A DNA stretch of 64,000 bases, taken from the NCBI GenBank assembly GCA_016713825.1, contig JADJOJ010000003.1:1-64000 (forward strand), in the 5' to 3' direction. The notes beneath the pieces were generated by a model that saw only the letters and a list, made by a program, of their open reading frames with translations, searched no databases and was not told the origin of the DNA. Origin of the DNA: Candidatus Leptofilum gracile (lineage in GTDB: Bacteria > Chloroflexota > Anaerolineae > Promineifilales > Promineifilaceae). A program made the translations under genes and the position numbers. Positions 43,771 through 52,463 of the stretch are shown here, in pieces. Position 1 is the stretch's first letter; every line of letters starts with the position of its first letter.

Positions 43771-46179
43771 ACGGATACCCCAACGACGAACCTTCATCGG
43801 CATTAAACGGATCATTTTTGCTGCTTTGCACCAGGTAGCCAATTGCTTCATCGTTGGTTGTGCCATCCATCAGCACGTCCAGCCGGTAGCCATGCGTTAC
43901 CCGAGGCAAATCGACCAGTTGCAAATAATCTGCCAGCCGGGCATCCTCTGGCAGCAGTTCGGCCAAACTGTTGGGGGCCAGGCGGAAGAAGCGCCAATTG
44001 AAGCTGGCCCCCTCCAGATGCAGCGGAATGGGCAGGGAATGAATGCCCGATTCCACCAAATCCTGGAAAAAATGGGTGCCGTAGGATAGCTCCGGCGGCT
44101 TGCCGTCTTGGGCCACACCCAGCTCGATGAGCACTTTGGTGTTGTAGATGTCGGCATAGCTGACGCGTACGCCCAGCTCTAGATTGGTGCTGCCCCAGCG
44201 CCCTGGCCCAATCAGAATGAACGCTTCATTTTCTAGCAGCTTGTTCAGGCGGCCGACCGCGCGGCCCAGCTCTAGCTTGGTGGCAGTATCTGGAATCTCG
44301 CGGTATTTTTCTGGGTCAACAAAGATGATGTAGCGCACTTGCTCGGCACGGCCGTTTGGAATCAGCCCGCGCGAGGTGAACAAAATGCGCTGTTCGGGCA
44401 CATCGGTGGGAATGGAGACCTGCTCTTCGTTTTTGCGCTGGCTGAGGGGGCGGCATTGCAGCAGGTGGAGTTTGAAGTCGGGATACGGCCGTCCTGGCAA
44501 AATCTCCACCGTAAACTCCATATCTACCGGAGTTTGGTATCCCTCTTCCAGCCGGGCCAGTACCGTGCGCATCAGCGTCACAAATTTGCGATCGCGCACC
44601 AGCGCCTCAAACGTCAGCACAAACTGGTCATCTCCACTCAAGCCGCCAATCGAGAGAATGCGCTGCAAATAATCTCCCTTGTCTTGCGAAGCGATGTAGC
44701 GCAATCCGGGATAATCCAGCCCCAGCACCTCATTGACGGGCAGCGTGTCAAACTTATTTTGCTCCAGGTCTACCAGATCGATGTGCCATTGGGCGTACTG
44801 CCGCTGGGCGGTGGGGTTGCCTCTGGGCGCAGCTGCGGGTGGCTCAGCGAGATCATGCGCGGGTAATCGTTGTCTACCCGGTCTACGGCGCGGGTGCCCA
44901 TGCCCCAAACCACGCGCAAGAAGCCGACGTTGCGGTCAATTTTGGGGTGCCAGCGGAACGGATTGCGGCTAAAGCCGACACCGGCGATGGTGGGGAAGAA
45001 GTAACGGCCGTATCGCTTCCCTCTTACTCGCTGCAACAAAACCGCCATCCGCTCATCATAATCAATCAGCCCATGATGCTGCCGGTACAAAATAGCGTCG
45101 GGATTGATGGTGCTGGCATACACCCGCCGAATCGCATCCAGCAAATCGCGTAAATTTTCCTCTGCCGTGCCCTGGTTGGGGCAAAAATAGCTGCTGTACT
45201 TGCCCGCAAATGAAAAACCAAAATTATCCTCTAGCAAGCTAGACGACCGCACAATAATCGGATCGTCGCCAAACTGGTACAGCACATAGCGCAAGCTGTC
45301 TACAATGGCATCCGGGAACCGCCCAGCCAGATGGTCAGCCACAATTTTGGGATGCTCCTGCCGAATCTCCTCCAGCGGCCGATACTTTTGGTTCATGTAG
45401 CTGTCCAGATTATTCATGAGCCGAAAATCGTAAATCACTTCACTGCCCAAAAAATAAGAGTCTGGAATTTCTATAAAATTGCTGATTTCGGGGCCGCCAT
45501 CGGTAGGCTTTTGCTGCAAAATTTTCCAGGCCAGAATCATGCCCGCCGCTTTGCCCCCAATTTTGCCGCCCCCAATTCGCCGCCGGTAAATGCGGCGCAA
45601 ATCGGCAATGCTCAGCACATGCTTGGCCACGGCAATAAAACGAAGCTGGTCGCTGATCATTCCTTTGATTAACACGACCTTGATCTCTAGCAAATGATGT
45701 TTGACCTTCTCCAGCTGGTCTGGCGGCAGCTTTTCGTACATTTCTCCCTGGCGAAACAACATTTCCCACGGGGCAATCTCTGGGTTAAAGGTCAGCTCAA
45801 TGGAATCGGTGTGCCCCGGTTGGCTGTTGAGCACCTCCTCGATGATGCTGTCTAGCAAAGTCAGGCTCAGGTTGTTGCCAAAGTAGGCATCCGTCTGAAA
45901 ATCGCGAATGCGGTCTTTGCGCTTTTGCCAGATGTGCGCCTGCTCTTGCCCAAACGGATCGTACAGCCCCTCCCGCCGCTGCGATTCCAACGCCTTGCCC
46001 TTCACTTCAGCGTTAAACGCTTCCTGGTCGATAATGCCGCGATGGAACAGCTCTTCCCGCATGCGCACCCGGATTTGGTGGGCCAGGGTAGGGTATTGGG
46101 CCAACTTTATGTAAATATCAATCGTCGGCGTGATGCTGCGAATGGGGCGCGAATAGTAGCTTTGTGGGGGATGCGGCAT
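43760..46179 (-). CDS. PEP/pyruvate-binding domain protein (PPDK N-terminal type; frameshifted)
   Basis: About 806 residues when restored. The N-terminal 200 residues are a helical segment of its own, then comes the PEP-synthase-type ATP-grasp: GGGKIGGKAAGMILAWKIL, SEVIYDFRLMNN, DDPIIVRSSSLLEDNFGFSFAGKYSS, and the late LLQCRPLSQ. No phospho-His swivel domain is seen, so it is probably not a full dikinase. The frame changes at the CC at 44820-44821, which needs one more base to read RPEGNPTAQRQYAQW. The ATG has GGAGAAAC upstream. The exact reaction is unknown. Confidence 0.75.
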
Positions 46180-46283
46180 GTCGTTTCTCCATACCTTGTT
46201 AGGTTGCCGATTCAGGTCACAGGCGGCTATTATACCCCAGCTTGCCTTGCTGCCAGATTGCGGGTAAAACCGGATTTGCGGCT

Positions 46284-46350
46284 GGTTGTTGGTGGTTAGT
46301 AACTGGTTACCATCATCTGTTGTTTACCCGTCACTAACCACCAACCACTA
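46284..46350. repeat. GGTGGTTAGT / ACTAACCACC inverted tract
   Basis: GGTGGTTAGTAACTGGTTAC is mirrored by GTCACTAACCACCAACCACTA. Same family as 11942-12004. Confidence 0.65.
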
Positions 46351-46376
46351 AATCCCGCGGTGGCAAGGAGAAACCG

Positions 46377-46724
46377 ATGTCTACCATTTTTTCCAAAATT
46401 ATTGCCGGGGAGATTCCGGCCACTATTGTGTACCAGGATGAGCTGGTGACGGCGTTTCGGGACATCAACCCGCAGTCGCCCACCCACATTTTAATCGTGC
46501 CCAACAAGGAAATTGCCACGGTCAACGACCTGACCGAGGCGGATGAGCAGGTGGCGGGGCGGCTGCTGCTGGTGGCCCAAAAGCTGGCGGCGCAAGAAGG
46601 CATTGCCGCAGATGGCTACCGCTTGATGATCAACTGCAATGCGCACGGCGGCCAGGAAGTGTTTCATCTGCATCTGCATTTGTTGGGGGGACGGCCGTTA
46701 GGCCCCATGTTGGCGCGTCGGTAA
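46377..46724 (+). CDS. HIT-family nucleotide-binding protein (HINT-like)
   Basis: 115 residues. The histidine triad is [12 protein letters not shown] at about residues 95-106, and the N-terminal CIFC position is [13 protein letters not shown], lacking the zinc Cys of some relatives. It hydrolyses nucleoside phosphoramidates or similar. AAGGAG precedes the ATG. Its stop codon lies in the first unit of the next repeat. Confidence 0.93.
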   Translation: MSTIFSKIIAGEIPATIVYQDELVTAFRDINPQSPTHILIVPNKEIATVNDLTEADEQVAGRLLLVAQKLAAQEGIAADGYRLMINCNAHGGQEVFHLHLHLLGGRPLGPMLARR

Positions 46725-46803
46725 TCGGTGATCAGTGGGTCAGTATTCAGTAAGTCAGTAACTGAAAACTGAATACTGTTTACTGAATACTGTCTACTAA
46801 CTA
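46721..46803. repeat. Inverted short-period tract, ATTCAGT/ACTGAAT family
   Basis: GGTAATCGGTGATCAGTGGG and ATTCAGTAAGTCAGTAACTG are mirrored by ACTGAATACTGTTTACTGAATACTG. It contains the stop codons of both convergent neighbours (HIT at the left, M23 at the right). Confidence 0.75.
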
Positions 46804-48402
46804 CGGATCGATTGCATTAATCTCATCCCGGCAGACGCACGCTTCGCGGCTAACGGTGCCGCGCAGCAGCAGGCCATCGTATTCCGAGCCAAGCCCTTGC
46901 GAAATCCAGCCTGCCATGTTGAAGGGTACGGCCCCGTCGGCGGCGACCCAACGGCCGTTATACGTCCGGGCCACGTGCAGGTGGGTGCCATTAGAAAAGC
47001 CACCCTCGCAAGAAGGATGCCCCAACCGGTCGCCCGTTTGCACGGGGGTGCCCACGGCAATGCGGTCCCGATTCTCCAAATGCATGTAGGTGATGGCCCA
47101 GCCCGTGCCCGCAAAACCGTCAGCGGGATTGTTGGGCATGTCCAAATCCACCACCACCGCGCCAAAATCGCTGCGCGTGACGATGCCATCAGCTATCGCC
47201 GTGACCCAGCTGTCTGACTGCACACAGCCGAGCTGGTCGGCAGGCGGGGCAAAGTCTAGCGCCGCCCAGGCGGAGCCAGCGGCCCAGCCGCCGTGCGGCC
47301 CGCCGGTGAAGTACCAGGTTTCGTTGCTCCAGGGCAGCTGCAAGCTGGGCTGGCTCAAATCGGCTGGCCAGAGCGGATCAACGGTGTAGGCAAACGGATT
47401 GCCAAACAGGCTGTTGTAGGTGGCCCAGAAGCCCTCAGGCCCGGCTTCTTGCAGCCAGGTGGCGTAGGTGGCGCCGTCGTGGGCGCTGAGCCATTTTTGT
47501 ACGCCGGCGGTGCCGTTGTTGATGGTGGGGTCGTAGCCCAGCCGGGTGCCATCGGCAATGGTGAAGACGTTGAGGCCGCCTTCGGAACGGCCGTAAAAGC
47601 CCCAGTTCAACTCATTGGCCGCCCAAACGAGCTGGGTGTATAGGCCAGGCTGGTTGGTGGCCCGGTAGCCCAGGGCGAACTGTTCCACCACGCCCGCTGG
47701 CCGGGTGATCCAGCCCGCCCGGAACTCCAGGGCGGCCAGCAGCAGCCGGGGGTTTACGCTGGTGCGATGGGCCACCAGCGCCACAATTTCTGGCCCGGCC
47801 AGCCGTTGATTTTCCACCGTTTCTTCGTAAGTTAGCAGATAGCCGCCGTACAGCTCGGCAAACTGGCGCACGCTGAAGCCGTTGGCGGCGGGGCCGTACA
47901 CCAGTTCGCTGTCTGGGATGATTTTGAAGGCGGGGCCAGTTTGGGCGGCGCTGGTAGGCACCAGCAGCGCCTGGCCTACAAAAACGAGGTTGCTGTTGTC
48001 TAGCTGGTTGAGGCTGAGCAGTTCATCGACGGTGGCCCCGTACAGCTGGGCAATGTAGCCCAGCGTTTCGCCTGCGCCGACGATGTGGGTCAGGGTGCTG
48101 CCTTCGTTGGGGGTAACGGCCGTTTCGTGCGGTGGGTCTGGCGTGGGCGTGCCAAAGTATTCTGGCCGGGCAATCGCCTGGGCCGGGCCACTTTCTGGCG
48201 TGGGTGGCACGGGGCCGCTGCCGCTGAACGGGGTAACAAACGGGGTGGGCGGGGCGTTGAGCGTGGGGCCGGGGGTGATGAAGACGGCCGTTTCCGGGTC
48301 CGGTCGTTCGCAGCCTGCCAGCAGCAGGAGGGGAAGCAAAAGAATGAAGGGAGTGGGGAACGGCCGTTTGGCCCACCTTTGGATAAGCAAAAAAGAGATC
48401 AT
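46801..48402 (-). CDS. LysM-M23 peptidase-like lipoprotein
   Basis: About 533 residues. A lipoprotein signal ends LLLLAGC, then a Pro/Thr-rich linker, one LysM domain (THIVGAGETLGYIAQLYGATVDELLSLNQL), a central domain of about 220 residues with FGYRAT-like wall-binding look, and an M23-like C-terminal domain: ALDFAPP, MHLENRDRIAVGTPVQTGDRLGHPS, and GTHLHVARTYNGRW. The His and Asp ligands seem partly conserved (LDFAPP, THLHV), so it may be active or only bind. It is on the outer face and probably works on the cell wall. Confidence 0.82.
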   Translation of the reverse strand: MISFLLIQRWAKRPFPTPFILLLPLLLLAGCERPDPETAVFITPGPTLNAPPTPFVTPFSGSGPVPPTPESGPAQAIARPEYFGTPTPDPPHETAVTPNEGSTLTHIVGAGETLGYIAQLYGATVDELLSLNQLDNSNLVFVGQALLVPTSAAQTGPAFKIIPDSELVYGPAANGFSVRQFAELYGGYLLTYEETVENQRLAGPEIVALVAHRTSVNPRLLLAALEFRAGWITRPAGVVEQFALGYRATNQPGLYTQLVWAANELNWGFYGRSEGGLNVFTIADGTRLGYDPTINNGTAGVQKWLSAHDGATYATWLQEAGPEGFWATYNSLFGNPFAYTVDPLWPADLSQPSLQLPWSNETWYFTGGPHGGWAAGSAWAALDFAPPADQLGCVQSDSWVTAIADGIVTRSDFGAVVVDLDMPNNPADGFAGTGWAITYMHLENRDRIAVGTPVQTGDRLGHPSCEGGFSNGTHLHVARTYNGRWVAADGAVPFNMAGWISQGLGSEYDGLLLRGTVSREACVCRDEINAIDP

Positions 48403-48540
48403 TGCCCGAATTGTACCCAACTGTGCCCGATCGGGTAGGCAGCTAAAGTGCCAGGTTTTAATTTACCTGGGGCAATCAAAAAAACTTCACGCAAAGGCGC
48501 TAAAAAAAACGGCGCTTTGGGAATTCAGGGGGGTACAACC

Positions 48541-48597
48541 CGTGATGCGTGATACGTGACCGGAGCGGTATCACGTTTCACGCATCACGTTTCACGC
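48541..48597. repeat. Heptad hairpin, CGTGATG family
   Basis: Left arm CGTGATG, CGTGATA, CGTGACC; right arm ATCACGTTTCACGCATCACGTTTCACG. The same family is at 60379-60438. The 348-base gap between 48402 and 48751 otherwise shows only a short degenerate GTGCCAGG unit near 48450. Confidence 0.8.
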
Positions 48598-48750
48598 TAA
48601 ACCCCACGAAATCCTGAAGACCCAAAAAAACCTTGGCGGCTTTGCCTGAAACCCAAATACAACTGGCTGGTAGACCCGTTGCGATTCGTCGAATGACATC
48701 GGGACAGGTTTGCGCTAGAATCGCGCCTTGTTGTTTTTAAGGATGAGATT

Positions 48751-49416
48751 ATGCAAGCAAACTACGTACAAAGACTCCGACTCATTTTTAGCAAAGATGG
48801 CCCGGCTCGCTACATCAGCCATCTCGACCTGGCGCGGACGCTGGAGCGGGCGCTGAACCGGGCCAAAATTCCGGTGGCCTACACGCAAGGCTTCAACCGC
48901 CGCCCCCGCATGCAAATGGCCACGGCGCTGCCGCTGGGCTACACCAGCCAATACGAACTGGCGGATATTTTATTGACCGAGGCGATGGAACCCGCCCAGG
49001 CGCAGCAGCAGCTGATGGCCCGCATGGCTCCTGGCATTGTGATTTTGCAAGTGGAAGAAGTGCCAGTTAGCGGCCCATCTTTGCAAGCGATTACCGAATC
49101 GTCTAGCTACGTGGCGACGCCGCTAGACCCGGTAGATTTTGCCACCGTGCAGGCGAAGGTGGCGGCGCTGCTGGCGGCGGAGAAGGTGGCGCGCACCAAA
49201 GAGCGTCGGGGCAAGCAGAAGGCGTATGATTTACGGCCGTTAATCCTCGACCTCTCTACCACCCAAGATGAAGACGGGCAGGTGCACATCCAGATGAATC
49301 TCTGCCTGGAACCGTCCAAAACGGGCCGCCCCGATGAAGTGCTGGACGAACTGGGTTTTGATCCGCTAGACATGCGCATTTGCCGCACGGGGATGGTGTT
49401 GGCGGAAAATGGTTAA
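48751..49416 (+). CDS. TIGR03936/DUF2344 protein, radical SAM partner
   Basis: 221 residues. The opening LRLIFSKDGPARYISHLDLARTLERALNRAKIPVAYTQGFNRRPRMQMATALPLG is the family signature in outline. Members are found fused to or beside a radical SAM protein (YgiQ-like) and may work in tRNA modification; no radical SAM gene is next to it here. The stop overlaps the start of the next gene (TAATG). Confidence 0.88.
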   Translation: MQANYVQRLRLIFSKDGPARYISHLDLARTLERALNRAKIPVAYTQGFNRRPRMQMATALPLGYTSQYELADILLTEAMEPAQAQQQLMARMAPGIVILQVEEVPVSGPSLQAITESSSYVATPLDPVDFATVQAKVAALLAAEKVARTKERRGKQKAYDLRPLILDLSTTQDEDGQVHIQMNLCLEPSKTGRPDEVLDELGFDPLDMRICRTGMVLAENG

Positions 49417-50297
49417 TGGTAAATTGTAAATGGTTAATGGTTGGGCTGCTGGTGGGGTTGACATTGGCTTGCCGGGCAACGGCCGTTCCTGCCACACCGC
49501 CATCCCCAGCCCTCCAACCAACCCCCACCCTATTTGTCACTCCCTCACCCGGTCACCCGGCCACCTTGTCACCCCTTCCCCCCGCGATCTCCGCAACGCA
49601 CACGCCGTCTCCCGTCGCAGACACCGGCTGGCAGCTGTTGCAGGCCGGTTTGGAACGCCGCGCCATTCAACTGTTGGATGAAAACGGCCGTCAAACTGAA
49701 AACCTCACCCTCTTGCGTATAGACCCAAATTTATTCAGCTTTGAAATTGGCTACAGTCCGGGCCAGCCGAAGCCGCTGGCCACCTGGCAAGAAGAAACCG
49801 GGGCGTTCATCGTGATGAATGGCGGCTTTTTTACGCCAGAATTTTTGGCCACGGGGCTGTTGGTGGTGGCGGGCCAGCCCAGCGGCAGCAGCTACGTGGG
49901 CTTTGGCGGCATGGTGACGATGGCTGGGGGTGGGGTGGATGTGCGTTCATTGGTGGAACGGCCGTATGACCCCACCGAAACGTTTGACTACGCCCTGCAA
50001 GCGTTCCCCATGCTCGTCCTCAATGGCGCAGCTGCCTACCAAACGGCCGATTTTGACACTGCCCGGCGTACGGTGATTGGGGTGGATGGGGACGGCCGTA
50101 TCCTCCTCATCATTGCCGGTTGGGGTGGCTTTACCCTGGCCGAACTGAGCAGCTACCTGGCCAGCGCCGACTTTGGCCTGGTGAACGCCCTGAACCTCGA
50201 CGGCGGCACCTCCACTGGCCTCATTTTGGCCGATCCGCCGGAAAACATCCCGGCTTTTGTGGCCGTTCCCACCGTCATTCTTGTTTACCCCAAATAA
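49416..50297 (+). CDS. Phosphodiester glycosidase family lipoprotein
   Basis: About 293 residues. The first 19 residues are encoded by a TGGTAAAT/GGTTAAT repeat (MVNCKWLMVGLLVGLTLAC) and act as a lipoprotein signal; a shorter start at 49437 is possible. A Pro/Thr linker contains the octamer repeat near 49527-49580 (SPGHPATLSPLP). The glycosidase domain shows ETGAFIVMNGGFFTPEF, RRTVIGVDGDGRILL and ALNLDGGTSTGLIL. The family removes GlcNAc from phosphodiester-linked glycans or is involved in exopolysaccharide turnover. It lies outside the cytoplasm. Confidence 0.85.
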   Translation: MVNCKWLMVGLLVGLTLACRATAVPATPPSPALQPTPTLFVTPSPGHPATLSPLPPAISATHTPSPVADTGWQLLQAGLERRAIQLLDENGRQTENLTLLRIDPNLFSFEIGYSPGQPKPLATWQEETGAFIVMNGGFFTPEFLATGLLVVAGQPSGSSYVGFGGMVTMAGGGVDVRSLVERPYDPTETFDYALQAFPMLVLNGAAAYQTADFDTARRTVIGVDGDGRILLIIAGWGGFTLAELSSYLASADFGLVNALNLDGGTSTGLILADPPENIPAFVAVPTVILVYPK

Positions 50298-50315
50298 ATG
50301 GCGGCACGGATTCAA

Positions 50316-50666
50316 TTACCCTACGGACACGGCTAGCTGCCCTTCGGGGCCGCACAGGCAGCGAGTTTGTATCCGGCTGGGGTCGAAAAAGACGGAAAGC
50401 CAGCTGTGCCATTGGGCCACGGCTTCACGATTGGTGGCGTAATAGACCCAACGGCCGTCCACGGCATCCCGCCGCGACGACACCAATCCTACGCCCTCCA
50501 ACACCTTCAGGTGGTGCGAGAGCAGGTTTGGGGCCAGCCCGAGTTTGTCTTTCAGCTCGCAGTTGCAGGTGTCCCCGGCCATCAGCTCGGCAAAGATGCG
50601 CAGCCGGTTAGGGTCTGAGAGGGCTTTGAAAACGGCCGTTCGTTGTGCCAATTCTTCTTCGTTCAT
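50316..50666 (-). CDS. ArsR/SmtB-type metalloregulator
   Basis: 116 residues. The winged helix-turn-helix is complete (FKALSDPNRLRIFAELMAGDTCNCELKDKLGLAPNLLSHHLKVLEGVGLVSSRR). Cys residues sit in CNCE on the alpha-3 side and in RCLCGPEG near the end; both could bind As, Sb or Zn. It follows the permease gene and probably controls the thioredoxin-permease unit. MNEEE is the preferred start. Confidence 0.88.
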   Translation of the reverse strand: MNEEELAQRTAVFKALSDPNRLRIFAELMAGDTCNCELKDKLGLAPNLLSHHLKVLEGVGLVSSRRDAVDGRWVYYATNREAVAQWHSWLSVFFDPSRIQTRCLCGPEGQLAVSVG

Positions 50667-50677
50667 AAGCAATCAAT

Positions 50678-50746
50678 CAAAGATTAAAAAGATTTCACAG
50701 ATTTGAGAGCAAAATCTGTGTAATCTGCGAAATCTGTGGACAAATA
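50678..50746. repeat. ATTTCACAGATTT / AATCTGTG tract
   Basis: Degenerate CACAGATTTGAGAG, AAATCTGTG, AATCTGCG and AAATCTGTG units fill the gap between the permease and regulator genes. Confidence 0.5.
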
Positions 50747-50748
50747 GT

Positions 50749-51807
50749 TTACCCAATCACCCAATTAAACAGGTAGCCGGTGAAAATAATTGCTACCGCC
50801 ACAATGCCAATAAAAATGGCGATGAGGCGCAGCTTGATCACCCGCTTCAGGATGAGCATTTCTGGCAGGCTCAATGCCACCACAGACATCATGAAGGCCA
50901 ACACTGTGCCCAGCGCTGCCCCTTTTTCCATGAGCGCGTGCACCACGGGGATAATTCCGGCGGCGTTGGCGTACAGTGGAATTCCCAGGAGAACGGCCGT
51001 TGGCACCGACCACCACGCCTCGCGCCCCATCACGTTCACCAAAAAATCTTCCGGCACGTAGCCATGAATCCCCGCGCCAATGCCAATGCCGATGACCACA
51101 AACGGCCACACTTTGCCCACAATCTCTTTGGCGCTGCGCCCCGCATCCCGAATCCGGTCATCCCAGGTCGGTTTGTAGGTGACGTCACCGGTTTGCCCCA
51201 CTTTCACCTGCCAGACAAACTCCTCCACGTACTGTTCCGGGTGTAAACGGCCGATTATCATCCCGCCCACCACGGCAATTGTCAGGCCAGAAACCAGGTA
51301 CAGCCCGGCGATTTGCCAGCCAAACAGGCCAAACAGCATCGCCAGAGCAATTTCGTTGACCACCGGGGTGGCAATCAAAAAGGAGAAGGTGACGCCCAGC
51401 GGAATGCCGCTTTCCACAAAGCCGATGAACAGCGGCACGGCCGAACAGGAGCAAAACGGCGTCAACACGCCCAGCCCGGCGGCCAGCACATTGCCCACGC
51501 CTTCGCGTCGTCCGCCCAGGGCGGCCCGCGTCTGCTCCGGGCTAAAAAAGGAGCGAATGAAGGTGACGAGGAAAATCATGCCGGCCAGCAGCATGAGGAT
51601 TTTGGGCACGTCGTAGAGGAAAAAGTTGACCGATTCGCCCAGACGCGTCTCTGGCAGCAGGCCGATGAGGTCGTAGGTGAGCCAGTCGGCGATGGCTTGC
51701 AGCTGCGGCCAGACCAGCAGCCAGACGACGCCCAACAGCAGCACCAATGCGGGCAGCTGCCAGCCAGATTTGCGGGGCGGGGTGAGGGTGATTTTTTGGC
51801 TGCTCAT
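50749..51807 (-). CDS. Permease of the YraQ/ArsP family (DUF318)
   Basis: 352 residues with eight to ten membrane helices. The family motif TPFCSCSAVPLFIGF lies at about residue 115, and a second conserved block YANAAGIIPVVHAL at 275. The CSC Cys pair is thought to bind arsenicals or other thiophilic species in the ArsP branch. It lies nine bases past the thioredoxin gene and before ArsR, so export of a metalloid or thiolated compound is likely, but the substrate is not known. Confidence 0.88.
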   Translation of the reverse strand: MSSQKITLTPPRKSGWQLPALVLLLGVVWLLVWPQLQAIADWLTYDLIGLLPETRLGESVNFFLYDVPKILMLLAGMIFLVTFIRSFFSPEQTRAALGGRREGVGNVLAAGLGVLTPFCSCSAVPLFIGFVESGIPLGVTFSFLIATPVVNEIALAMLFGLFGWQIAGLYLVSGLTIAVVGGMIIGRLHPEQYVEEFVWQVKVGQTGDVTYKPTWDDRIRDAGRSAKEIVGKVWPFVVIGIGIGAGIHGYVPEDFLVNVMGREAWWSVPTAVLLGIPLYANAAGIIPVVHALMEKGAALGTVLAFMMSVVALSLPEMLILKRVIKLRLIAIFIGIVAVAIIFTGYLFNWVIG

Positions 51808-51816
51808 AGGTGGCTC

Positions 51817-52062
51817 CTAATTTTGGGCGGCGATAAGCCAGTTGGTGACTTCCTGGTTGGTGGGGATACGGCCGTAGGCCACCACTTTTCCATCAATCAC
51901 CAGCCCAGGGGTTGACATAACGCCATAAGCCATAATTTGCGCGTAGTCGGTGATTTTTTCAATTTCAGCCGCTACGCCCAGCTTTTCTACTTCGCTGCGG
52001 GCGATTTGCTCTACACGTTTGCAGTTGGCGCAGCCGGGGCCGAGCACTTTAATTTTTAGCAT
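51817..52062 (-). CDS. Small thioredoxin-family redox protein (TIGR00412 type)
   Basis: 81 residues. The CxxC active site is VLGPGCANCKRVEQI at residues 10-13, and the cis-Pro loop is MSTPGLVIDG. GGAG supports the start at 52062 (MLKIKVLG). It begins a unit with the permease. Proteins of this type often accompany arsenic- or mercury-related permeases and may pass a reductant to or from the transporter. Confidence 0.9.
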   Translation of the reverse strand: MLKIKVLGPGCANCKRVEQIARSEVEKLGVAAEIEKITDYAQIMAYGVMSTPGLVIDGKVVAYGRIPTNQEVTNWLIAAQN

Positions 52063-52085
52063 GAGGTTCTCCTGTGTACTTGTGG

Positions 52086-52104
52086 GTCGGATTGCCAATC
52101 CGAC
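52086..52104. repeat. GTCGGATT hairpin, copy 2 of the GGCCGGATT element
   Basis: GTCGGATT and AATCCGAC around GCC, followed by GTACG. See 34262-34282. Confidence 0.55.
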
Positions 52105-52251
52105 GTACGTGGGTTGGAATAATTCAACCAGTGTTGAAATAATGTGATGGAACTATAGTGTGGGGAGGGAAACGGCCGTAGTGCCCTTCATCACCCAATT
52201 CCAATGACACCCGTCATATTTCAATGCCCATTGAACTATTAACCACAAAAA

Positions 52252-52313
52252 ATGAGGAGTAAGCATCCTCAGATGCGAACGGCCGCTCGCATCTGAGGAT
52301 GCTCACTCCTCAT
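52252..52313. repeat. 27-base-pair hairpin with octamer variant in the loop
   Basis: Arms 52252-52278 and 52287-52313 match in inverted form with one mismatch; the loop is ACGGCCGC, one base from the genome octamer. It is the longest perfect-type stem in the window and lies between thioredoxin and nrdJ. Confidence 0.8.
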
Positions 52314-52323
52314 CAAATCGGGC

Positions 52324-52357
52324 AAAAAAAACAGCCCGCCAAACCCGGCGAGCTGTT
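52324..52357 (-). terminator. Terminator of nrdJ
   Basis: On the minus strand ACAGCTCGCC pairs with GGCGGGCTGT around a 6-base loop and is followed by a run of eight T. Confidence 0.85.
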
Positions 52358-52370
52358 TTCTCAATTAATC

Positions 52371-52460
52371 ACAGGTAATCACAGGTAATCACAGGTAATC
52401 ACAGGTAATCACAAAATTACCCAATTACCCAATTACCCAATTACCCAATTACCCAATTAC
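52371..52460. repeat. Two direct tandem arrays: ACAGGTAATC x4 and AATTACCC x5
   Basis: Four exact decamers (52371-52410) are followed by five exact octamers and a partial one (52415-52460). Unlike the other tracts these are direct repeats, but GGTAAT and ATTACC are complementary, so the two arrays can pair with each other. Confidence 0.9.
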
Positions 52461-52463
52461 TTC

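Noticed and set aside
48600..48750. A promoter or RNA gene before the DUF2344 gene
   Set aside because: No consensus -35/-10 pair and no stable RNA-like fold could be seen by eye.
52371..52460. CRISPR-like array
   Set aside because: Units of 10 and 8 bases are directly adjacent with no spacers, and there are no cas genes in the window.
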